Shown: positions 48,013 to 57,484 of the stretch, piece after piece | How the letters are laid out: each line of letters starts with the position of its first letter | Position numbering within the stretch: position 1 is the stretch's first letter | NCBI RefSeq assembly: GCF_025024155.1 | Contig: NW_026251744.1 | Location: 124,001-188,000 of the forward strand | Direction of reading: 5' to 3' | From: Gamsiella multidivaricata | Lineage: Eukaryota; Mortierellomycota; Mortierellomycetes; Mortierellales; Mortierellaceae | Length of the DNA: 64,000 bases | The notes under the pieces: generated by a model | The model's input: only the letters and a program-made list of their open reading frames with translations | Told to the model about the DNA's origin: nothing | The model's database searches: none | Position numbers and translations under genes: made by a program

Positions 48013-48200
48013 AAAGGAGGGGTCGAGAATAGGATTAAAAACAAAAGACAAAAGGCAAAAGGGGCGTGGGACACTTGTCGCATTTGGGGAGTATTTTCCC
48101 CCCTCCCCTCCCACGGGCCACAGAGCGGCGCATGTGAGCAGTGCATATGCCTGGGCCACATGGCTGTGGCGCCCGGACACGAATGTCTTTTTTTATATGA

Positions 48201-48240
48201 AAGAGTATTGAAGAGTATTAAAGAGTATTAAAGAGTATTG
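48201..48240. repeat. 10-bp tandem repeat, four copies
   Basis: Four head-to-tail units of aagagtatt(g/a), directly seen. Confidence 0.9.
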
Positions 48241-48705
48241 GGTGCCAATGTCAGTTATCTGGGGCTTCCTGCCATCCGGCAGAACACTACAGCAGACTGC
48301 CCCCACGAATGGGAACAGCAGACTGCAATGAACCACCCGACAATGCTGCCGAGATCATCAACCATTGATATGTATGATTATTATCATTACAGTCTTAGGT
48401 TAAATACTAAGACTAAGGAGCCAATTCAAGGCCACGGAGGAGGGTGCCTTTTATAGCAGAGTGACTGGCGCCCTCCTCGACCGGAGCGTGGATATTGGGA
48501 GGCAGCTTTTGTGGGACTGACAATCGACGCTGCAGAAAATTTGCCCAGTCCACAGCAGACCGAAAAAGCAGTCGAGACCCTTGGCGGTTGACCACCCTCG
48601 TTTTGATCCAAATCAACTGGATCAGTCAGGGTCGCCGGGCTCCTTTCGATCACCGTCAACCGGTGGAAGCTGGCCCAATTGCGGATTTGTTGATTCTACC
48701 CGAAT

Positions 48706-48742
48706 AATAGAACAATAGAACAATAGAACAATAGAACAATAG
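48706..48742. repeat. 8-bp tandem repeat, about 4.6 copies
   Basis: Units of aatagaac in perfect succession. Confidence 0.9.
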
Positions 48743-49109
48743 CGGGTAGAGCTGAAGACACTGCACAGGGCGAAGCAGCGTGCTGGCAGTGGTGCATGCT
48801 GAGACCGGGGGGCACCCTTGCCCTCCCAAGTCCCAACCCATCGAGGGACGGGACGGGACTGTTCTCCCGGCAGGTGGTATCGAGGGCGTGGCACTCCATT
48901 TCCTCGCTTCCATGTCCACAGTAAACCTTCCTCTGTTTCCCCACACTCCCTTGGCCACATACCGTTGATGATCCACACCTCCCACTGAGTCGATCCCTTG
49001 AGCGGATCAGGGAAAGAAAAAAGGACGAATCCGATCCCTCTTCTCTTTTCCTCATCTCATCCTTGCGCTCCTACACTCTGCACTGCACACCCCGTTTGTT
49101 CTTTTCGCC

Positions 49110-52100
49110 ATGGCAAAACTTGAGAGCGACCTTCTCGTCTTCCTTGACGACGATGTCGCTCCACCCGCGTCCGAGGCAGCTCCATCCTCGATGTCGCAGT
49201 TTTCTCTATCCACTTCCATGCGGGTAGCGGACCTATTGTCGAGTTCCTGCCAGGGACTATCGCTATCCCCAGCATTGACTCCAAAGTCGGCAGTCAATCC
49301 TCCTCTCTCCTCCTCTTCCTCTTCTTCCTCTCGTTTTTCTGCTTCTGCTACTTCTTCTGCTGCTGCTATTGCCAACATCGCTCCATCATCCTCTTGCTAC
49401 AATGCCTCGCTCTTTAGCGGTGGCCTCTCCGGTCTCACTTCTAGACCCGCTGTCATCAAGCCAAGTCCAGAACCCACAGCAGCCAAGAACGTTTCTCTTT
49501 CCAATGGATCGACCCATGGTGGATCAAATCAGGCACAGGCGAATTCCAGGGCGGATGTGGAGGTGGTTGTACCCAAAGTCGAGCAAGATCCCCTCCTTGT
49601 GCCAAGACAGTATCAGATCGAACTATTCAAGAAAGCATTGGGCTCCAACATCATCGCAGTCATGGACACAGGAAGCGGCAAGACGCTTGTGGCGGTGATG
49701 TTGATCAAGGAGATGATCCAACGAGAACAAGAGGCATGGAGAAACTTGGCAGAGGTAAAGCGATCACTACAAGCAATGCCTCATTTGCGCTCAAGATCAG
49801 GACCTTGCTCGTTAGGCAATCGAGCTGACTTTTTGCTGGCCCTTCGAATTACATGGAATAGCGTAAGATCTGCTTTTTCATTGTCCACAACGTGCCCCTC
49901 GTCTTCCAGCAGGCAGCCGTCATTCGATCCAACTGTGCGGGCGAGGTCATCGAGATGTGCGGACCAAACCAGAAGAACAAGTTCCAGAAAGACTGGGACG
50001 TAGTCTTTGAAACGGCGGACGTCATCGTTTTGACAGCACAGATCCTATCAGACCTTTTGCGGCACGGCTATATCAAGATGAACAGGGTAGGTGTACAAAT
50101 TATACGCAAGTGGCTGTTATCGGCAGTTATGGAGAGGTGTGTCTAACGGATCGAGGATTTGATTCTTCTATAGATTCACCTGCTAGTCTTCGATGAGTGT
50201 CATCACGCAAGAAAAGATCACCCCTTTTGCAAAATCATGAAGGAATTCTACCACAATACCCCGGAACGGGATCGACCCAAGGTCTTTGGAATGACCGCAT
50301 CGCCATCCATGGACACTGGATCAAAACTCTACCATTCCGCCAAGTAAGAGCTGATATGGTTTTATTTTATTTTTTGTCGTATTGGAAAGTTGTACATGAA
50401 TAACTTATCTACATGAACATTTTCTTCACGCGTTTGCTAGAGAGCTCGAATCGCTCATGGACGCACGTATTTTTACGGTCGACCAGGAGATGGTGCAGTC
50501 TTATGTCCAACGACCCAGCGAGTTTGTTGTCCATTATCACTCACCTCCACTCTATAACCCAACAAAGCTCACTCATCAGCTACGTGAGCAATGCTTCACG
50601 CTCCCAAGGCTGGAATCGCCCTTTTCATCGGTGACCCATAACCTGAAACATCTTGGACCCTGGTGCGTCGATCGTCTTTGGAAGCTGTACCTGCATAGGC
50701 TTGCAGAAGCAAGTAATTTCAAGCAGTTGGATCACGATGCCAGGGCCGCGGTCAACATTTCAAAGTCTCTATCACTTCGGAAGCCGGTCTGCGACGAGTC
50801 GTATTTATCACCCAAGGTTCTCAAGCTTGTCCAGCTTCTGCGGGTCGCCGTTGAAGGTCTGGGAGACGACTTTTGTGGGATCATTTTTGTGGAGAGGCGA
50901 GATACGGCTATGGCGCTGTGCTTGTTGCTAGAGGAGCTCGAAGAGTTTCAGGACATCTTCCGCGTCCAGATTCTTGCCGGCCATGGAGAAGGCGGCGAAC
51001 AAGTCTTGCGCATGACCTTTCAGGAGCAAACCGCCATCATTTCCTACTTTCGTCACAGGGTTTACAATTTGCTGGTCGCAACCAGTGTCGGCGAAGAGGG
51101 TCTTGATATTCAACCCTGCAACGTTGTTATCAGGTAAGGATAGCGACTGAGCTGTAGTACTATTATAGTAACTAGGCCTCTTAAAGCCATGGACCTCCTT
51201 TGTACGCTTGCACTAATGCAAATCTTTCTTTATGGTTAGATTCGATCCTGCATCCACGCCTATCAGTTACATTCAATCTCGAGGACGAGCCAGGAAAGCC
51301 AATTCGCGATTTATCATCATGCAGGAGCTCGACAATCGGGCCGAGGAAGCGACATTCGAAAAAATTAAGTACTCTGAAAAGAATATGAAGGAATGGTGCC
51401 ATAGCCTCGATGACGAGCGCCTCATGCGGAGCCCGATAGACATGGACGACGATGATGTGTTGGACAAGCTGGCGCCTGCGCAAATATATCGGGTACCTTC
51501 AACAGGAGCAATTCTCACCTTGGATTCGGCCGTGGCCCTCGTACACTATTACTGCAGCACCCTCGCAGGCGATGAGTTTTGTTCTCTTCGGCCTAATTTC
51601 AACATCATGTCTAATGGTGCATCGGGATTTATATGCGACCTCATCTTGCCGCCCAATGCCCCCATCCGTATTGTTCAATCCGATCGAACATCGACCAAAA
51701 GCATGGCGAAGAAGAGCGCGGCATTCAAAGCTTGCGAAAAGCTCCATAGTCTCCATGCCCTGAACGACAATCTGCTTCCCATCATGGTTGATCTGGCCAA
51801 GGATGAGAAGCCTGGGGAAGAAAAAGCGGTGGACAACAAAGACAAGAACAAGTCGTATCCAATGGCCTCGCCTACATTCTGGAAGCGCTCGCCTTCACTC
51901 ACGGAGACGATTCCGCTCTTTGGTTGTGTGATGGAACTTACAAAGGAGGATCTGGATCAACTGGGTGGCAAGTCTCGATTCCGCACAATGTGCCTTTTGA
52001 CCTATCAACCACTGCCGTGCGACATTTCCCCGTTCAATCTTTATGTTGAGGGCGCTCCTAGATTGGTCACACTTAAGAGCAGTCCGGTACCGATGCAGGT

Positions 52101-54276
52101 GGATGAGGGACGACGAAAGCTGCTGAAGCAGTTCACGCTCAATCTGTTCCAGAGAATGTGTCGCAAGACGTTCGAGTGTGCGTTGGAGGGCTTGCCATAT
52201 TTTGTCGCCCCACTCACCAAGACTTACGTGGCTGGCTCACCACTTCAAACAGGAATTGCTTGGGACAATGTAAAGTTGGGTCAGAGTCTGGAGCCTTTGC
52301 CGATTACAGAGGAAGACAAGGTGGAGGCATTCATTATGGACTCTGTCGTGACCCTCCGTACCGATTACGGCCGCGACTTTTTTATCAAGAAGATATTGCG
52401 GATATACAGGGTCAAGGATGTGATGCCACCCGAAGATTTCAAGCAGGAATTGGCGGCTTGGGACGTGGCTATCGCGAAGGGGAAGGCCACTGCCCTAGAG
52501 CTTTCCAATGGTTCAGATGCGAGAGCTGAGGGCAGGACATTCGCAGCGTATTTCAAATGGAAGTACAGCACGGATTGCACCAACGACGATCTTATTTTAT
52601 CGGTGGATCGAGTGCGTAAGATGAGGAACCATCTTCAACCGGCTGTTCGTGATGAGGAGAGGCGGGATGATGCCTCTGCAAACATTGTCCCGCTCAGCGC
52701 ATGCATGCGTTGCTCTGTAAGCGCGGACGTACTTCGAATGTCACAGCTGGTTCCTTCAATTCTTTTTAGTCTTGACTCAACTTTGCTTGTGCAGGAAGTT
52801 CGGATGAAGTTCGGGTTTATGAGGACTCGGCTGGATCTTTTACAAGTGGCATTCACAACCTCATCAGCAAACAGAGACTACCAGTACGAGCGCCTCGAGT
52901 TTTTGGGTGACTCTTTTCTTAAGTTTGCATCCACTATCCGACTCTACATAATCAACCCCTCCAAGGACGAAGGACAGCTTCACGCCAGCCGTATACGCAT
53001 CATTTCCAACAGGGCACTTCTCGGTCATGCCACCAAACTGGAGCTGTATCGATATGTCACCAGTATTCCGTTCCATCGCAAGTCGTGGAGACCAACCCAA
53101 TTTGTGGTCGATGGCAAACCCTGTAAGGAGGTCCAGTATCAGAATCTGTCGAACAAGACGCTCGCAGATATTGTTGAGGCATCTCTGGGCGCCGCCTATC
53201 TGAGTGGAGGGGTCACCAACGGATTTCATGTGGCGAAGACACTCGGCATTCCATTTGATGAGTTTGCAGAATGGAGTGATTTCCATCGAGTCTTTTCTCG
53301 AATGAAAATGGCGACCCTGGATAACTCTGAAGACCGGACCAGCAAGTCCATGTTGACAAGAGGCCAACTCTTGAATATCCAGGATGTTCAGAAGTTGCTC
53401 GATTATGAGTTCAAGGATCCGTTTTTATTCGTTGAGGCAATGACACACGCATCCCATATCAGGAACGACTCTGTTTGTTATCAGCGACTGGAATTCTTGG
53501 GCGATGCCGTTTTGGATTTCCAAGTGGTCCGGTACTGCTATGAGAAGTATCCAAGCGCGCCTCCAGGGGCAGTTACTCTCATCAAGGACGCGTCCGTCAA
53601 CAATGCGATTCTGGGTGCGATCTCCATCAATTGGGGTTTACATCATTATCTGAACCATTACTCGTCGACGCTGGTGGGCGCAATTGCCCGAGCGATTGTG
53701 TCACTTGAGTTCAAGACGGAGCAGTCACCGACCAAGACACTGGAGGGCGAGTACTGGTCTGATATTACGATGCCGAAGGTCCTGGGAGATTTGGTCGAGA
53801 GTACGCTAGGTGCGGTGTTTGTGGACTCTGGATTTGACTTTGATGTGATTTCGGGATTGTTTGCGCGTCTGATCCAGCCGTTCCTGGATAAGCACGTGAA
53901 CTTTGAGAACATCGTCATCCATCCAAGCAAAGCTCTGTTGGAATCACTCCAGGCCAAGGGTTGCAACAACTTTGCGTTTGAGAACGAGGATGGCGCACAG
54001 GAAAACAGCAGGAGTCGAACGCTCAGACGTCTGGGACTGGGTGCTCATAATCAGCAGACCGCAGAGGGTGCCAGGAGCATGAAATGCCATTTTAAGATCC
54101 ACGACAAGATCGTAGCAACAGCGACAGGGGATCAAGTAGAGGACTTGCGGAAGGAGGTGGCGATTGCGACAATGGCTCTCCTGAAGGGCGACACAGAGCT
54201 GCTCGGCACCCTGTGCACCTGTCCGAAGAGAAGCGGTGCACGGCACAAGTCTGTCCTGGATCGTTATCGGGAGTGA
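49110..54276 (+). CDS. DCL: Dicer-like ribonuclease III
   Basis: Cuts double-stranded RNA into small interfering RNAs. Exons: 49110-49754, 49862-50086, 50174 to about 50344, 50443-51134 and 51240-54276, all joined in frame. After a Ser-rich N-terminus the helicase has motif [20 protein letters not shown] box [21 protein letters not shown] and motifs [18 protein letters not shown] and [10 protein letters not shown]. The dimerisation domain ([20 protein letters not shown]) follows, then a platform/degenerate PAZ region. RNase IIIa is [15 protein letters not shown]...[14 protein letters not shown] and RNase IIIb [14 protein letters not shown]...[12 protein letters not shown]; the acidic residues are present in both. 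The C-terminal dsRNA-binding segment has [17 protein letters not shown] and [11 protein letters not shown]. It is a complete fungal Dicer of about 1,600 residues. Whether it is the DCL-1 or DCL-2 type was not decided. Confidence 0.95.
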
Positions 54277-54347
54277 TTTACAAAAATAAAAAAAAAAAAA
54301 CGACGATCTGACTGAAATTAATTGTTTTGGTGGCGGTTTCTTGAGAG

Positions 54348-54373
54348 ACCCCCCCCCCCCCCCCCCCCCCCCC
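54348..54373. repeat. Poly-C tract
   Basis: About 25 consecutive C, between the Dicer stop and the Myb gene start. It is G-rich on the other strand. Runs like this are prone to length error in assemblies. Confidence 0.85.
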
Positions 54374-54475
54374 TTCCTCCTCCTCCTCCCCTCCCCTCCT
54401 TTGATTCTTCCTTCATTCCTCTCTGGAACACCCCTTCCACCGCTCGACGATTCGGGATCCAACGCAATAGGAACG

Positions 54476-55666
54476 ATGACCAGAAACGCAAGTCAAGGTG
54501 TCTCCGGCCTGCAGAGGCTGTTCGTTCAATGCAGATTCAAACCAGTGCTAGGATCAACTCTTCATCTCCATGATCCCGTCTCCAGCACCAAGGTTCGTCT
54601 GACGGTAACCGCACAAAACGCGTTTGCAGCCAACACTATCACCCAATCTCGATCCCAATCCCAATCCCAATCCCAATTGCAATTACAAGCGCAACATCGC
54701 AACTATTCCACAGGATCCTCTACAAATCAATCCACAGCAACCCCAGCGACTTCAGGATCGATTCTGACGACGAACCATCGCAACGAGAACCCTACGCCCG
54801 CCTGGACAAGGGACGACGATAAAATGCTCGCAGTTCTCCGACGCAAAAAATCAGATCTTGCGCAGATCCAGATCTATATGCCGCATCAACCCATTGCCGT
54901 GATCGAAGCTCGACTAAAAGAACTGGAGACCAAAGCCAAGCAGAAGCCGACCTTCCAACGGTGGACCGCAAAAGAAGACGAGCAGCTGGTGAGGGCCGTG
55001 AGAGAATTTGGGTTGAGTAATTGGAGTGAGATCTCGGATGTGTACTTTTCATCGACGGAACGTAGCAGACGGAGTGCACGGTCTTGTCAGATTCGGTGGA
55101 AGTTCCTTCATCCGGACTCGTCCTCCCCTTTGTCCCCTTTCTTGGCAGCAGCAGCAGCAACAACAACAGCAACAACAGCAGCAGAAGCAGCAGAAGCAGC
55201 AGTAGAGTCGACAGAGTCAGCAGAATTAGGAATTGGGTCAGGATCAGGATTAGGATTAGGATCAGGGGCGTACAGGACGGGCCCTTGGTCCCCCGAGGAA
55301 GTTGAACTCCTCCAAGAACTCGTGAACCCAAACCCGACAGCGGAAGCCCCGAACGACTGGAACGAGATCTCGCGGGCGATTGGGACACGATCTGCACTCC
55401 AATGCCACTCACAGTTCCGGACGGTGTTGCATTCGGGCACGAAGGGGAAATGGACGGTGGAGGAAGTGAACAGGTTGTTGGAGGCTAGGGAGTTGTTTGG
55501 GGGGGATTGGCAGAAGGTTGCGAAGCACGTGGGTACAAGGGCTCCGGGACAGGTGCGACAGAAGTGGAATCAGTTCTCGGAGGATGTGCTGAGACGACTG
55601 CAGGCTAGGCGGCAGAGGGGGAAACAGGGCGAGGAGGAGGAGGAGGAGGAGGGAAGCAAGTCGTAG
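54476..55666 (+). CDS. Three-repeat Myb/SANT protein with possible mitochondrial presequence
   Basis: Single exon, 396 aa. The start at 54476 (MTRNASQGVSGLQRLFVQCR) is preferred over the upstream frame, which would translate the poly-C tract. The N-terminal 75 residues lack acidic residues apart from one Asp, are rich in Arg/Gln/Ser and contain HRNYSTGSS, a pattern often seen at mitochondrial cleavage sites. Myb/SANT-like repeats follow: WTRDDDKMLAVLRRKKSDLA (divergent), RWTAKEDEQLVRAVREFGLS...NWSEIS, PWSPEEVELLQELV...DWNEISRAIG and KWTVEEVNRLLEARELFGGD...WQKVAKHVG. Ala/Thr/Glu and Gly/Ser/Leu repeats separate them, and the tail is Glu-rich. It should bind DNA; targets and compartment are unknown. 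Confidence 0.8.
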   Translation: MTRNASQGVSGLQRLFVQCRFKPVLGSTLHLHDPVSSTKVRLTVTAQNAFAANTITQSRSQSQSQSQLQLQAQHRNYSTGSSTNQSTATPATSGSILTTNHRNENPTPAWTRDDDKMLAVLRRKKSDLAQIQIYMPHQPIAVIEARLKELETKAKQKPTFQRWTAKEDEQLVRAVREFGLSNWSEISDVYFSSTERSRRSARSCQIRWKFLHPDSSSPLSPFLAAAAATTTATTAAEAAEAAVESTESAELGIGSGSGLGLGSGAYRTGPWSPEEVELLQELVNPNPTAEAPNDWNEISRAIGTRSALQCHSQFRTVLHSGTKGKWTVEEVNRLLEARELFGGDWQKVAKHVGTRAPGQVRQKWNQFSEDVLRRLQARRQRGKQGEEEEEEEGSKS

Positions 55667-56218
55667 GGGTGAGGCAGGAAGGGAGGGAAGGACGGGAAAG
55701 GAAGGGAGGGCGAGAGGGGCGGGAAGGGGCGAGAGGGCGAGAGAGGGCGAGAGAGGGCGAGAGGTAGGAGAGAAAGTCGAAAAGTGTGAAAGTAGACCGA
55801 AAGAAATGGAAGAAAAGAAGGATCGTGCGCTTGCTAAATATAAAAGAGCGCTTTTGGGGGAACTTGCGTACGACGCAAAATGGTACTCAGCCCTTGGGTT
55901 TGATCGGACAAAGACTGTCGCTATAACGCCCTATTATTCTTCCTTTTCCCCCCCTCCCGGATATTCCCTCTGTCTTATTTCTCGTGTCGCGTATTACCCA
56001 ATTCGTTGCGAGATGGAGCGCGATATAAAACGGCGGTTGGTAATGCTTATTTTTTTTCTTTTCTCTCACCTCTTACAACACATTACAACAACAAGAATCA
56101 TCTCGCTCTGCAACAGCTCCTTTCTCACTCGCAACTTTTTCTTTCCCCCCTCCCTCTCTCTCTCTCTTAACGATAAACTTTCCATCCCTCCACATCCTAC
56201 ATCCTACAATCCACAACA
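55667..56218. other. Intergenic: purine-rich repeats, then promoter/leader of four-helix member 4
   Basis: A gggaaggg/gagagggcga-type region at 55670-55765 includes three perfect gagagggcga units (55731-55760). The leader just before 56219 is pyrimidine-rich (ctccctctctctctctctta) with caacaatg at the start codon. No gene was seen. Confidence 0.55.
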
Positions 56219-57253
56219 ATGCCCATAAAGATCTCCCCAGGGCTCCTCCGTCGAATACACATGGGCGCCGGAACCCTGACCTCCTGTAACACCTTCCTCA
56301 TCGTCGCCTCCTACTCCTTTGGCCCGAGCGGATCCTCTTTCTCCCGCTGGGCGACTTCCAATCATCTCTTGCTCCCCCAAGTCCTCGTGAACCTCTTCGC
56401 CCTCTTTTACTGTTACTTCAAGGGCTTCCTCGGCCGACGATGGCTCCTCCAGCTGTGCATGTCCATGTTCCTCGCAGTCATCTACTTGGTCTTTGCGGCG
56501 ACCGTCTTTCCAAAGATTATGGGCGATAGCTCAGATTTTCTGCTTCAGATTGTCGAGGGTGTGAATGTGGTGGTCGCGGCGCTGTTGATGGTCGATGCGG
56601 TGCTGACAGTAATTTGGGTTAGGAATGAAAACAAGTCTATGGAAGATAGCGAGATCGGAGAGGAGGAGAGGAGGCTAAGGAGTGGAGCTGGATCGGGGGA
56701 AGAAGTGCAGAGACCACAGCAGGTACATGTCTATCAGCCACTGATATCGCTTGCTCCTCTGTCTGCTCGTCGAGGCTCTGTCCTCTCTGTCGCTGAGTCC
56801 GGAAGATCATCACCCACAACAGCGCAGCAGCAGCAGCAACAGCAGCGACAGGGATTGTCGACAGATGATACATTCCATATTAGTATCCCTGAAGCAAGGG
56901 CTACCAATCCAATCGAAGAAGACGAGGATGAACGTCTGGAACTGGAAGAATTACCAAAGTATCAGCGGAAACCTCCAGCCCAATCGGCGACGATCATCGA
57001 CCTCGCGAACCTTGAGGGCGTCGATCCTGCTGTCCTAAATAGTATCCCGCTCCTGCAGGAGACACAGGCACAAGCACAAGCACAAGCACAGCCACAGCCA
57101 CAGGCGCATGGACAGAGAGGAGAGCATGTTGCGGAAGCACCGGTGTACTCCCTTGCAACGCCTGCATCCGCATCTGCACCTGCACCTGCATCGTCAGCGG
57201 TTCCAGAACCCGCACATGCATTGACTCTCGAACCTCCTGTCTATATGCCCTAA
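56219..57253 (+). CDS. Four-helix membrane protein with C-terminal PPxY motif (family member 4)
   Basis: Single exon, 344 aa, starting MPIKISPGLLRRIHMGAGTL. Hydrophobic segments: GAGTLTSCNTFLIVASYSF, LLLPQVLVNLFALFYCYF, LQLCMSMFLAVIYLVFAATV and IVEGVNVVVAALLMVDAVLT, then IWVRNEN. The cytosolic tail carries a Gln run, an acidic patch, LPKYQRKPP with IIDLANLEG (shared with the gene at 37064), a QAQAQAQAQPQPQA repeat and PPVY in the final six residues (PPVYMP). Layout and C-terminal placement of PPxY match the genes at 26638 and 37064. No established family was recognised. Confidence 0.75.
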   Translation: MPIKISPGLLRRIHMGAGTLTSCNTFLIVASYSFGPSGSSFSRWATSNHLLLPQVLVNLFALFYCYFKGFLGRRWLLQLCMSMFLAVIYLVFAATVFPKIMGDSSDFLLQIVEGVNVVVAALLMVDAVLTVIWVRNENKSMEDSEIGEEERRLRSGAGSGEEVQRPQQVHVYQPLISLAPLSARRGSVLSVAESGRSSPTTAQQQQQQQRQGLSTDDTFHISIPEARATNPIEEDEDERLELEELPKYQRKPPAQSATIIDLANLEGVDPAVLNSIPLLQETQAQAQAQAQPQPQAHGQRGEHVAEAPVYSLATPASASAPAPASSAVPEPAHALTLEPPVYMP

Positions 57254-57260
57254 ATAGAGC

Positions 57261-57345
57261 AACCCCCCCCCCCCCCCAACCCCCCCCCCCCCAACCCCAA
57301 CCCCCAACCCCTCAACCCCCCAATCTCAACCCTCAACCTCAATCC
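57261..57345. repeat. C-rich tract with AACCCC-like units
   Basis: Runs of 14-15 C separated by aa, then aaccccaacccccaacccctcaacccccc, just after the stop of the four-helix gene. The opposite strand has several G3+ runs and could form a G-quadruplex. It is irregular and not a telomeric array. Confidence 0.85.
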
Positions 57346-57484
57346 TCATCGATTATTACCTTATAGTCCCTTGTGTATAACATTTAATAATATAATTTTA
57401 AAAACGTGCTACAGTTATGAGGTAAGAAGGTCATCAGAAAGGGGAGGAGGATTAATTAAAGTACATATATGCTGCGTTTGGGTC

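Larger units (their letters stand above)
47807..49109. other. Intergenic region between the divergent hydroxylase and Dicer genes
   Basis: Both genes point away from this 1.3-kb region, so it should hold both promoters. It contains the (GGAAGA)n tract and two short tandem arrays, listed separately. No coding sequence was recognised. A CT-rich leader (cccttgagcgg to ctcctacactctgcactgcac) precedes the Dicer ATG. Confidence 0.5.

Noticed and set aside
47846..48211. Long poly-Glu / Lys-Arg open frames over the (GGAAGA)n tract
   Set aside because: They are translations of a microsatellite; all frames are open because the repeat has no stop codons.
57261..57345. Internal telomeric repeat
   Set aside because: Units are irregular (C14AAC14AACCCCAACCCCC) and do not match a regular TTAGGG-type array.
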